A stretch of DNA of 64,000 nucleotides from Sclerodactyla briareus. Taxonomy: Eukaryota > Echinodermata > Holothuroidea > Dendrochirotida > Sclerodactylidae. The stretch's first letter is position 1. Each line of letters begins with the position of its first letter. A program made the position numbers and the translations under genes. Positions 36,831 to 48,070 of this stretch are shown one piece after another. The notes beneath the pieces were generated by a model that saw only the letters and a list, made by a program, of their open reading frames with translations, did not search any database and was not told the origin of the DNA. The stretch lies in contig JAODTK010001887.1 of the NCBI GenBank assembly GCA_026419785.1, positions 186,001 to 250,000 on the forward strand, given 5' to 3'.

Positions 36831-36871
36831 AGCCTGCGCTCGCAGGCTTAGTACCTGTACTAAAGCCTGCG
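36831..36871. repeat. Two adjacent perfect inverted repeats with CT loops
   Basis: AGCCTGCG-CT-CGCAGGCT (36831-36848, 8-base arms) overlaps by one base TTAGTAC-CT-GTACTAA (36848-36863, 7-base arms). It is followed immediately by another AGCCTGCG (36864-36871). Alternative pairings between the three AGCCTGCG/CGCAGGCT arms are possible. No terminator or RNA family is recognised. Confidence 0.85.
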
Positions 36872-37680
36872 TTCACAACCGAGGCCTAGGCTGTTTCTTA
36901 AGCTAGCGCTGAGTGGCCAACTTTCTATTTCAACTTCAGTTTCCGACAAGCTTGCATCTCAATTAATATATCCAAAAGACCAATTATTGTAGTTAAGAAA
37001 AGGTTTAGAAATCATTCAATCCTCGTTTTTGTCTTTGGCAAATGAGAATTACGAAATATTTACCCAGAATCAATCAGGAATCTCTTCACCTATCACACGT
37101 TGACTGTTGATCAAGACACTTCACAAGTTGTTGTTTGTGTTGCCACTCTTAAGTTATAAATAATCATGCAGATTTGCTATAGTGATGTCTTGCATGTTCC
37201 AATGTTTCAAAACAAGGCAGGCTGGGAAAAAAAAAACAAGTGGTGATTTTCACCAATTATTACGGTCAAATTTAGCTTGTAAATAACTTCATACTAATGA
37301 AATTCCAACTTTGTAGTGGATTAGAATGTTCTTGAATGATGGTTTGAAGGGTATAGAGGGCTGTGTAATCGGAGGGAGAAGTTGGAGGCAATTGAGGTGA
37401 CGGATTTCGTCACCTTCAATGGGAAGTGTGCTACAGTAAAATTTCTTCTGATACGTGACTAAGGTAGACTATGTTGGATGATCTGACGACCTGTGATACG
37501 CGTGATTCATTACCTCCAGCAAAGGCGAAAAAGCTAAATGGGGTAGGTTTGAGAGAAATATATAATAGGAAGATAGTCAGCAGGGACACAGTCACGTGTG
37601 ATGTCAGTCACAGATCCATTGTGACAAGTGCAGATTCTCATTAACATCCCGACCCCTCAGGTGGTAACCGTAATTTCATG
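36872..37680. other. Unassigned sequence
   Basis: AT-rich; no genes or repeats recognised. Confidence 0.35.
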
Positions 37681-37727
37681 TCCCCGTCCCCCTCCTCCGC
37701 TTCCCCTCCCAAATCACTGACGTGGTT

Positions 37728-37900
37728 CAGTAGTTAGGGCAGACTTAACTACTGGACACCCTGCGGAGACGGCGACAGGATTGGCGAGTCTCACGCTCGA
37801 CTTGCGCTTCACTCAACCCCTGCCATGCAAGGTAGCGGAGGGTGAGAGTAGGACTGGGGGGTTGTGATGTTGAAAGAATTGGTCGGTAGGCTACAGCACT
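37728..37900 (+). repeat. tRNA-derived SINE-like sequence
   Basis: An A-box-like TGGTTCAGTAGTTAGG (37732-37747) is followed about 45 bases after its start by a degenerate B-box region (ggattggcgagtctc). Between them lies 'ctactggacaccctgcggagacggcgacagg', a layout common in SINE heads. The body continues with GC-richer sequence into about 37900. The B box is damaged, so transcription is unlikely. Confidence 0.5.
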
Positions 37901-40090
37901 CACCCCCCATCGTGATACATCATGATCCTGTCCTCTGCGATATTCTAGCCAAAAGTTGTTATTACTATCGCTCCCCTATATATATTTTGTGATTCCCTCG
38001 CCTCTCCCTGTCGTTCCCCGCATACGTACCGAGGTATCACGGTTTTGTTTTTGTTTTTTTTTTCTCACCAAATCCTTTTCATGTGCAATCATTTGCAATG
38101 TCATCGTGTGCTGTGAATGTGAATGAAGTCAGAAGCATCACGTTTCTCCGTTCATCGGGAATCCAATGATAAAACTCGACTCCCTCGGTTAACATTAAAA
38201 AAAAAACAGTGGCTGATGAGAGCGCAGTCAGACGCTGTTAAAAATAGTTCAGCAAACTAAATTGTTCGAGCAAGTATTAGGCAACCATACAGTGGGAAAT
38301 TGGAACCATTGGCAATACGTCCTATGGCACTGTTCTACGTTTCTAAAACCTACATGAGTTCGTTCGTACATGAGTGATATTTCAGTTCCACGCAATGTCT
38401 GGATTGGTTGCCCCTGCAGAATAAAGCTGTTCACAGAGCTCATTTGAAGTCAATTTGACTTTTTATATATATAAGACACTATATGTAGCTCTAAAAACCT
38501 GAGAAATCCGGGATTTCTGTTTAGCTAGATCAAACGTAACCGTATCGCTTGCATTCAGTATCTCACCACTTTCAGATCAAATTATTTTGCTGGCAAGGCT
38601 TGTATAGTCTCTCTATATCTTACGAAAGACTGTTTTGTCATGCCGTATCAACAATATATGTCAGCAACATTTCTATTCGAAGCTTTCAGTAAATATGGTT
38701 CGAGATTTTCTACATTTTCGTCCCCTTATCCGAGTTTACACAGTCGGGGCTTTATGAGCCACATGTGACTTTCTGAACCCGTAGCAATCAAATCGAATGT
38801 TCTTCTGTGTTTGTCAAAACGGGGAGAGGTCAGACGCAACAATTCAGTGGCACTGCGTAACACAATTGGGCTGATGTACCGCCGATGTGAATATAGTTCT
38901 GAACAACTCGTTCAGATGGGGTTGTCAGGAGACCCAAACCGAAAATTATTTAGAATACGCAGAGTGAAGGTCTGGGCAAGATTCAAAATCGGATTCCCAT
39001 ACCCACATAGCCATGTTGGCCAGCCGTGTTGAAAGTAAACCAACACGGATTTTAGCTATCCGGCCATGTGCCCCATTGAATCACTGACACGATGTGAGAA
39101 AGGAGTGGTCTGTGTGAAAGTTCTGATAACTCGGAAGCACAGTCGTCAATCGCCATTAAGCCATCGAAGACACGCACGGTAATTAGGTGACAGGCAGGCG
39201 TATTGCCTGTCGGATGAAGGGCAAGGTTCCATTGAAACATACTATCAGAACAATTACGGTACCGCTGAATCATTATACCACCTATACATGAGTGTGTTGT
39301 AGGAGAAACACTGGCAAACGAAACTACCCAGGCAAGCCGAATCGCTGCAATAACTCAGCCATCTCGACACTGAAGGATTCTAAGGGTATTGAAACATATG
39401 GCTAGACATCTGAATATTGTTATGGGACAGTGAGAAAGGAAACAAATAAGTATATTTCGCTAAAAAGAGGGGAGGGGGGGAGGGTTTATTCCAATGTTTT
39501 TCTAAAGGTCAAACCTCGACTTTGGGCAATCTGCTCTAATAACAGTTGTATAATGCTCAATGGTAATTTTTAGTTAGTGGACAACTATAGTCGAAAATAG
39601 CTAACCTCTACTTGCAGTTTCTTTCAGTGAAAAATAGATTTCCTTGATGGGAGGGATGGACACTGTTTCAAACGGACGTTTTGGGCACCTTGAGTTACCT
39701 GTTTCATTTTTCGATCAGAATTCTGCGACGTTTCTCATTCTGCTCCTCAACGGAGTCCAAAGCTCCCTAGCAGGAGCGGCAAAGCTCCCCTACGGGATCG
39801 AACACCTGATAGAACCGATGATTATACAAGTACAACACCAAGCTCTTATACGATGTAAGGAAGGAGACTGATAACAGTGTTTTCTCGGACATAGCAAGAT
39901 GCTCTGATCCAACTGCTTTTGCAAGGCAAGTTTCAAACCGGACGTAGACAACAAGCCTTCGAATGAGGTGCCTTCACCATGGCGAGTAAAAAAACGACAG
40001 AAAAAAGCCTTGTGTGCCGCTAGCCAATCTAAGCGTACCTGTATTGGTTTGTACTTCAGAGCTAGAGCTAGTCTTCGGTTTACCCGACTA
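37901..40090. other. Unassigned sequence
   Basis: Frames at 38811-39032 and 39644-39871 are short and unrecognised; the second begins shortly after an acceptor-like 'tttctttcag'. A G-run cluster at 39468-39484 could form a quadruplex. Confidence 0.3.
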
Positions 40091-40168
40091 GAGAGATAGA
40101 TAGATAGATAGATCGATAGATAGATAGATGATAGATAGATAGATAGAGTAGATAGATAGATAGATAGA
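40091..40168. repeat. (GATA)n microsatellite
   Basis: About 78 bases of GATA with single-base slips (GATCGATA, GATGATA, GAGTAGATA). The minus-strand frame reading through it gives a Tyr/Leu/Ser/Ile repeat and is not a gene. Confidence 0.95.
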
Positions 40169-42216
40169 AAACAACTAGGCAATCAGTCAATCCGTTATTC
40201 ATTCCTCCATCCGTGCGTGCTCGCGTTCGTTATCTTTCGTGTATATCAGTCTCTCCTAAAAACAACATTGTATCTACAATGCTAGAGGCGTACTTCGTGT
40301 TGGAGTCTCAATTCTCAATAATGTATTTTTCATCCCGAGAAAACATCAACCATCATCCTCTGTCGATCTGCGAAGAAATATGTTTCGATTGCAATGTAAT
40401 TGTATCTCGTCTGCAGAGCAGCCTCGCCCGAGATCCACGTAATTCGTTTTCCCGCGATCTGCATAATATAATATGAAAAACAATCAAGAAAAATATAAAT
40501 GATCAGGATAGATGGCACGTGTCAGTCAGTCGTTACATCAAATGTTCCATCATTATGCGTTGCACGCGGGTTTTGTTTTCGTTTGCGTGTGTGTGTGTGT
40601 TTGGCGTAATGCAGAAGGTCGGAGTATGCCATCCCAAAGGCCTTATCTGTCTCTCTTGTTTTCAACGATTGCCCCAAGACATCTTTTATCGCTATGATTC
40701 GAGGGATGTTATTCTATTTATTTATTTTTACTGTATCCAGTCCTATCAATAATTTATAAATCGAATATTTGAGCGTCAGACAACAGGGCCTGGAGGCCCT
40801 GGGGTCCTCATTTCCTGGATGGTTATAACGAAGGCGTCGTCAAGTACATACCGGCCGTCATGTGGGTAATGCTCCGATTAGAGTAGAGGAAACAATCCAG
40901 CGAGTAAAAACAGAAGAGTAATGATTGAGTCGTATAACCCATCTTTAACTATTTTAAGACATTTTTCAACATTTATCATGAGCTTTCATTATCCCTTCAT
41001 CATTAATTATTTGAAAAGCTGCTTATTGAGAAATAGTTCGGTAGAGGATATGGTTATTGGTCAAGTGCGCATATTCCACGCGAATCCACGGCACAGTGTA
41101 TCGCGAGAAAGAGTTTTTGTTAGCGATAGAGCAAAAGTCCTTGGTCGCAAGATTGCAGATCATGCCATACACGCGGATTACCTCTTTCGTTCTTCGTTCT
41201 CACCATAAAACTGAATGGAAGATGCAAATGAACTGTGGTGAGGAGAAGCATTTTATCTCTATAGTTTCATTTTAGCAGAATCTTGTAGAATCACTGACGT
41301 GTGAACAAATTAGTAGGCAAACGAGAAGGGTTGATAAAGGTACAATTGTATGACGTATGCCGTCAGTTAGTTGTTAGTACCTCGACCCCTGTATTGAAGT
41401 CACTATCAGATATTATTACAGGCCCAACCTGGCCCGTTCGGTTCCAATGACCACTTTCTGTTGAGATATTATCATGTAAATGGACATCTTCTATTGGGGT
41501 CATCTCAATTTCCCCCAAACTGTCCAGTGGACCGAGGGTTTTCACAAGTTAATCATCAAATATGCAGCAATAGAATATAGCGATTCCTATTTTCTTGAAA
41601 TCGGGAGAAAGAAGGAAGAGTTGGCGGATTCATCTCCGGATTCGACACCAGACTCAATCATAACTGAATTTGCCTCAAGACCTGTTCGCAACCGTCACGT
41701 TCCAGCAATATTTTATCGAAATCTGATCCAAATATTTCGATTTCAGGGCGAATGATGAGGTACGTGAAAGTGAATGTTATGAATAAAGCAGACAATTCAA
41801 ATTAATTAAAGTGAGACGGGTTGAAAAAAGAGCTACATTTGAATGAAGTAAGTAATGTCGAAAAATAAATTAAGATCCGATGAAATATCGAATAGCTTCC
41901 CGATAAATTGTAACTTGGTCAATATCAAAAGTTAGGGAATAGCTATTGCAAATCGGATACGTTTATAGGTATCAAATCAGTTCGGCTGAACCACCCAAAT
42001 TACAAATTAGTTATTGCGATTTCTCGAGAGAATCTTGTGATAGACCGCAATGCGTTGTGACTGTTCCTTTAAGCTCGGCGGGAGCTTGACCTTGTTCAGC
42101 AAACAGTCGTATGTTGGTGTTTCGATAAACAACTCCTGGATTGACACTACGTGTCTCAATTTACATGTTACTGGGGGCCTTGTTGAGAGGCTATCGACTG
42201 CTGTAAGGAAACTTGT
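40169..42216. other. Unassigned sequence with a short GT run
   Basis: A GT microsatellite lies at 40586-40602. Frames at 40921-41208 and 41480-41755 have no recognised domain; the second contains GRKKEELADSSPDSTPDSII, a hydrophilic stretch, without convincing exon borders. Confidence 0.3.
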
Positions 42217-42465
42217 AGTGGTCAATTACTCTTAAGGTTATCATAATCAATCGAGAAACGTGACGTCATAGTGTTGCTCTAATTAGGTTACCGTTGGCTG
42301 GACTGACTTAATGGAAAAAGGCTGTGGCCGATTGTCAACAAGGCGCCTTTGTCGTAACCAATCATCCAATCGTGTGCTCTGTCAGCCTTCATTATCGAAG
42401 TAAATTCACACAAGAAAGCTGTTTTTCAAACCAGCGGAAGGCATTTTCTCCGACCTTGAAAATTG
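42217..42465 (+). repeat. Dispersed repeat family (AATTAGGTTACC), copy b
   Basis: Shares 'ggtcaattac', 'acgtcatagtgttgctctaattaggttaccgt'-like sequence, 'ggactgacttaatg', 'aaggct' and 'gattg.ca' with copy c (44537-44730), and 'cctttgtc' plus a late 'attttctccgacctt' with copy a. Confidence 0.7.
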
Positions 42466-44180
42466 AACACCACACTCGGAATATTTATGGCAACTGAGGT
42501 TGACATAGAATTTTTGAAGAGGAGTCGAACAAATATGTTGTGCGGCTGCAATACGCTTTCTCGCATTCGATTATATTTCACCGCCTTCAGCTTTCGAGGG
42601 ATGCTAGCGACTGATCGATCTCTCGATGACTTTTGTATCGTGCATCCTGATCAGAAGGTTCCAGTTAAAGGACAACTGCAGGCTTTGATACAACAGAGGT
42701 TATATCGTGGAGAATGGAAACGCTATCCAATACGATGTTCCTATGTGGAGTTATTGGCCTTCAAATTTAATTCATTATGCAGAGAAACTAAGGAGAATCC
42801 CAATTGTACAATAACGCATGACTTCACACTTGGACAACCGGGAAGTTAGGTTATGTATTTCATTGTTTCATTTCGTTGATAAGTCAACTTAGCAGGAGTT
42901 CTGTTATTTCGCTCACACCAAAGTAACCATCCAACCTACCGACCCACTACAGCAATCCTCTCCCATAGACTAAATGCTCTTTGAAGTGAAAATAATGCGT
43001 GAATTTCAAATAGAAAACAAAGATTGTTTGCAGGTTGAGCATGTATGACATCTTCATTAGTGCATGATGGATGCTTTGCGAATTGCCGCAAAATCACATG
43101 CACGAACTTCCAAGGACTGTTACTCGTAACGGGGAAAGTCATTACCAAGTGCGATTTTAGACTGACGCATTCAGTATTTCTCCATCCAATATATTTATTA
43201 TTCCTCCTGCAGTTGTCCTTTAACTCGAGGAGCTGTCATCATGGTTAATAGTCCAAGAATAATGAAGACAGATACGCCGACTCAATCATCCCTGTTCTGC
43301 TGTTGCTGTAAATGAAGAATTCCAGTAAACTTCATTTTAAGTCACAATATATAATGGTACTTTTCATACACAATACCTTGCACGAGAATTATAAAATATC
43401 GATTCTAAATCCAAGTGTAGCACCTGGTTATGATTGCTATCTATTGTTTTGTATCAGAAATTTGTCGTCAAGCTATTAATTCGAACCTAGACTCAACTTC
43501 CACCGCCTGTTGTATTAATGAGCATGGTGTTAATTATCACGATTGTATACGATATTAGTTATATTCATTTTAGCCAGAACTATGCATCAGTTGGAATAAA
43601 AACTACTAAAAACTACTACACAAAAGCTCCTCATCCCCCAGTCTTCATTCACCGATTAAGCCTATCACTTTTGCAGTTACACGAGATTATTGAGGCGGGA
43701 ATTTCGTCACTTAGGCTTATCATATAGCTCGCTACTTTTGGGTGGAACACCCGTCAGGCGTTCGGGACTTTTATTAAAAGAAGTTTCGATCTGCTTGATT
43801 GTCCATACATGTGTTTAGCAGTCGTCCGTATGATTCTATACGATGAAAAAAAAAAACACTTGTGACTCAACTTTAGTCCCATTACCGTCTCAGTCAGCTC
43901 GTCTCAGCGTGCAGTCAACGGCTATCAATATTAAAATTACAATGGTCATTTACCAGATCTCTTCCAAACTAGTTCAGGTGAAAACAAGTTATGGGGGATA
44001 CAGACAAACAATGCCGCATGTTGGCGCCTTGTAGAAAAAAAAAGGAATAGTAATATACATAGAAATGAATTAGATTATTCTTTTGACTAATCAATTCTGC
44101 TAGTTTGCATTAAGACTCAATTCTTAGTTTTCAGTTTTCAAAAGTAGATGTTTCATATTGCCTCTGTGTTACCAGCACCC
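42466..44180. other. Unassigned sequence
   Basis: A 128-codon frame (42463-42849) follows directly on copy b of the dispersed repeat. It has no recognised domain or splice borders and is not called. No other feature. Confidence 0.3.
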
Positions 44181-44183
44181 ACA

Positions 44184-44201
44184 CCCCCCTCCCTCCCTCC
44201 C
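44184..44201 (-). other. G-quadruplex motif on minus strand
   Basis: Plus strand reads C6-T-CCC-T-CCC-T-CCC. The minus strand therefore has four G-runs of at least three separated by single A, the most stable loop class for parallel quadruplexes. Confidence 0.8.
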
Positions 44202-44269
44202 TCTCCTTAATGTCATAAGGGAGACTCGGGTAGACTCAAATTCGATCTAAAGGGTGGCTTCCATAATTT

Positions 44270-44345
44270 TATATATAGGAAGTACTGGTACTAAACCTTA
44301 ATCACACGACATGACCACTGGCCTTTAAACCACTACACTTGACCG
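44270..44345 (-). repeat. Weak tRNA-derived SINE-like head
   Basis: On the minus strand GTGTAGTGGTTTAAAGG resembles a tRNA A box, and about 41 bases later GGTTTAGTACC resembles a decayed B box (GGTTCRANNCC). Spacing fits, sequence match is partial. Confidence 0.3.
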
Positions 44346-44536
44346 GTTTCGCCAGTTCTATAACAAATTATCCTTCACTCAGTCAATTTGAATATGAATG
44401 GAAATTACGGAAGCAACTTTCTCGGTTCAAGCTAAAGTGATGTTAATAAATATTTAAATTAAACCTACGTACGAAAGAGGAAATCAGCCGCTCATACACG
44501 CTACGTCGAATTCCAAGGGTCTTCGTCCGAACTGTC

Positions 44537-44730
44537 ATTGTCAATTACACTCGAAGTGATTCCAATCGACCAAGGAAGAGGGCCGTGAGAGTGTCCCACA
44601 AATTAGGTTACCAATGACGGACTGAGTTAATGAATGAAGGTTTGCCGATTGGCAGTTGTGTGCATGCGTGTGATTCGTCCGAATAACAGCGCGCGATAAC
44701 GTGAGAGGTTTTTCAGCATAATGTTAAATG
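44537..44730 (+). repeat. Dispersed repeat family (AATTAGGTTACC), copy c
   Basis: Contains 'gtcaattacactcgaagtgattccaatcgacc', 'aaattaggttacca', 'tgacggactgagttaatgaatgaagg' and 'gccgattggca', matching copies a and b. All three copies lie within 10 kb in the same orientation. Confidence 0.7.
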
Positions 44731-45292
44731 CCCTGTAGAATGATAATTGACTTCTTCGAATAACGGACTTCCTGGTAGAAGCTATGGAAGCCTTTCTTCG
44801 TCATTAACCATGCAGGCTGTAGTTTACGACCGTGTTGTAGTATCGGACCTTGGAAATCTATTTACCATCTGTTCTATACAGCGAAATGAAAATAGCGACG
44901 CTACTGCAACTGAACCATTCGAGTGTTCTAATAGCTAGGGCAACCCTTCGTCTGACTGCGAGATGCCGTACTCATCTATCTGCCAGAAGTTTGACTGGTT
45001 ACACCATTATAGGTTCTTCAGATGGGTGATTGATGGTCCTCTAAAAAGCCACGACTTGACTCCTGTCCCCTCGAACACATCCAGTGTCAGCCAGTGGACA
45101 CAAACTATTTTCATAAGTTCGAGCTGTCACCGTGAGTCTTATCCTAGCTGGCAGATAAGATTACTCCTACGTCTCAAGAGGAATAATCTTTTCAAGCAAA
45201 TTTATTGTTCAATTAATGCATTGGTCGAAACTATGTGTTCTTTCTGTTTTGGCGACACGATGCAACTCTTCATTTGTTGGTAGGCAACGATC

Positions 45293-45372
45293 AACAATAA
45301 TGATAATAATATTAAATCTGCTTATATATGCGCCTTACATAAGGAATATTTCGAAGCGCTTCACAAAGACAA
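45293..45372 (-). repeat. CR1/L2-like 3' tail, minus strand
   Basis: Read on the minus strand, 'tgtgaagcgcttcgaaatattccttatgtaaggcgcatatataagc' followed by an ATTATTATCATT-like run matches the usual end of L2/CR1-type LINEs and their SINE partners (GCGCTTT...GGCGCTATATAA...(ATT)n). It lies directly left of, and opposite to, the LINE RT remnant at 45440. Confidence 0.5.
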
Positions 45373-45439
45373 ACTCGGGGCCCGACTATATAACGCAAAA
45401 CAAGTATCAACAACTGAGATATCTCAGGAACAGGTATGT

Positions 45440-46427
45440 CTTCAGATCAAATGTGAATTATCCTGTTGATGAGATTGTTCGCGAGCACGGCGTTAGTATA
45501 CACCTCTACGGCGACGAGACCCAACCGTATCTCGCATTAAGGGTTAACTCCCTACAATGCTGAAAGCCTTGCTCGAAATGGATTTGAAATTTGTGAGTCT
45601 GAAATCAGACATTGGATGACATTGAACAAACTGAAGGTCAATGGTGCTAAAACTGAGTTGATGCTTCTAGCCCCCAACTTCAACTAACCAGTATCCGGAT
45701 TAGCGACTCCCCGATTCACCTTGTTTCCACTGCTCGTAATTTAGGGAATTTGTCCGTCGGTGCTATGACCATGGAACCCCTGGTCAGAAAAATTGCGTCA
45801 GGCTACTTATCATTACATCCATAACGTCCAATCCATCAGAAAATATCTGTCTGATCAACTGTCTCCATTCTTATGTATGCGTTAGTTTTTATCTCGTCTT
45901 GACAGTTGTAATTCGCTTTTCTTGGCAGTCCTGATCAACAAATGAGCTTGTTCAGCTCGTTCAGAACACAATTGCCGGAGTGGTAAAATCTACTAACAGA
46001 TTTGAACACATTATCTCAGTCCTCCAAGATCTGCATTGGCTACCAGTATGCGAGCGCCTAAATTTTCGAATGGTAGTGCCCCTGATTACGATTACTTAAC
46101 TTCTCTCATTACTCCTTACATCCCGTCGCGTACCATAAGGTAACGTGATCTGTCTGTTCTTGTGGTACTTGTCCAATTATAGGAACCGACCATTTGCCAA
46201 TGTCCTTCGTGTCTGGAATGATTTGTCGCGTTGGCTGGAGAATTTGCACTTCAGAACCAGCCTCCTAAGCTAAGTTGAACACGTCCCTGTTTAGGAAGAG
46301 TGTTCCACGTCAGGTAATTGTGTTATTTGTTCCAATGACTTTTGTGTACCTGCGCCTCGGATTAGTTCGCTAGATTGATGGCGTATTATAAAAATGCTGG
46401 GTGGGATTATCATTATTATTATTACAT
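45440..46427 (+). pseudogene. CR1/L2-like LINE reverse transcriptase remnant
   Basis: Translation in several frames gives the latter half of a LINE RT. VREHGVSIHLYGDETQPYL (about 45477-45530) corresponds to the YADD motif C, with YADD changed to YGDE. WMTLNKLKVNGAKTELML and STARNLG follow, and then LQDLHWLPV near 46020-46050. The element ends in an AT-rich tail with an ATTATTATTATTAC run at 46407-46427. The first half of the RT and the endonuclease are absent. Frames are interrupted by stops and shifts, and the catalytic Asp pair is altered, so it is dead. Confidence 0.75.
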
Positions 46428-47345
46428 ACCAATCGGAGCAACTGTGGTTCGACAAACGCGGCGATTCGCACCTGGAAAACCCTCTCTCCGTAGAACTTGG
46501 TGTCACAAGTAAATCGTTACTGAATTCAAGCGAAGCCGCGCGCCCCGTCGTAAAGATATACCGTAGTTGGAAGTTCCAAGTAAGCCGGGTCATATTATGG
46601 AGGAGAGGAATGTTTTATATGTAAAACAAAACATACAACATTCAATTTATCGTTCAGTGATCGTTTATGCTTTGTTCCTTAGATTACATTTAAAGTCGAG
46701 TAAGATACACGATGATTGCAGCCTTCATTCATGTCTTTGATGTCCAACGTAGCTACAGTCAGCTGTACATGCAGCATGGCTGCAGGTTTAGTTAAAGCTA
46801 GCTATACCTACATCATAGTTGCACGTTAGCTACAGAACAACAATTGTAGTCCTGCGGCATGTACCGAACAACAATTCATTTAAAGGCAGACTTCTGTATT
46901 GTGGCAACCTCTTGGGAAGAAATGGAATTTTACTGTTATGTGGTTCCCATCAGATGCACTTTCCCCTCCGTACTGGCGTCCTTTGTGCTGTAGTCACGAT
47001 CTCTCCAGCTTTTCATGTTATACAGACGGACCATATCGAATTTTAGGCACGGTCTACGAAGGAATATAATTAGATAAGTCATGTAATTTCGCGTCGTCTA
47101 TAAATCAGGCGTGCGAGAATCATGCTCTCTCGCATTGCACACAGTATATTAAAACAGCCATGAACCCCTCAGGAAGATGTGCCAAAGGAGATAAAGTGCA
47201 ACTAGGAAACACAACACTTTCTATTCGTGATTTTCGCAATAATTCACGACTTGATAGTGAGGGCTAGTTACACTTTGGATTTCAGATTGGGATATTGCCT
47301 GATTTGTCAGAAACACTACAATATTACTTGGCTACAACTATTGAC
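46428..47345. other. Unassigned sequence
   Basis: A patch at 46745-46835 is rich in AGCT and TGCA words and short palindromes (for example TGCAGC-ATG-GCTGCA). Otherwise nothing recognisable. Confidence 0.35.
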
Positions 47346-47399
47346 ACATGTCCTCTCTAAATGTTGCAATTACTTTCAGGGCAAATGATTCACTATTTC

Positions 47400-48070
47400 C
47401 AGCGAATTGTGTGCTCAGAATGGATGGAATATACCATTGTCACGGTAGGCCAACTAACCGTAATAATACAGTAAGGACTTCTTACTCCTGGTGGCAACCC
47501 TTCATTCCAGGTAGGGGCTCTCTACATCATTTTGTTGCACAGTTATCATGCTCACAAACGTTTCAGACCGTCGATGCCTCTTGAACTCACACAACACAAA
47601 AGGGATCATCTGCACACATGGCAATCCTTCGTGTCAGGTTTGGGCTTTTACCTCATTTCGTTGCACAATTCTGATGTTCACATGATCATGTTTTAGACTC
47701 TGACCCCTGTTGACCTCAGATGATCTTGGAACTTACCACAAACCAATTGGGATCATATACTCTAAATAGCAGCTCCCTGGGCTAAGTATGAACTCTCTTT
47801 TGTTCGTTATCATTTTGTTTGCAACTGATTTTGACCATTGGTGACCTTGACTTCACCCCCGGAGCAGTAGGGATCATCTTCTTCACATGGCAACCCTTCG
47901 AGTCAGTATTATCCCTCTGCATTTTTAGGTTGCACAATTCTCATGCTCAATTTGTGAACTTTTTGCATCATTTCGTTGCGCAGTTATTGTGTTTCACATG
48001 TTTTTCGGACTTTGTCCTCTCTTGACTCCGGAACAATCGGGTTCTTCCTCTTTCTCACTGTATCCTACAG
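47400..48070 (+). repeat. Degenerate tandem array, unit ~130-145 bp, about five units
   Basis: Landmark words recur in order. 'ggcaaccctt' at 47490, 47620 (as 'ggcaatcctt') and 47888; 'ttgcacaattctcatgctcac'-like at 47530, 47658, 47927 and 47972; 'gggatcatct' at 47601, 47748 and 47870; and 'gactttgacctctgttgacc'-like blocks. Unit spacing is about 122-147 bases. Diverged units of the same family occur at 9.3 kb, 29.4 kb and, inverted, at 51.4 kb, so the family is dispersed as well as tandem. Confidence 0.8.

Noticed and set aside
39790-40182. 130-codon minus-strand frame
   Set aside because: Its start reads through the GATA microsatellite, and the rest has no recognised domain.
42463-42849. 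128-codon open frame
   Set aside because: Adjacent to a dispersed repeat; no known motif or exon borders.
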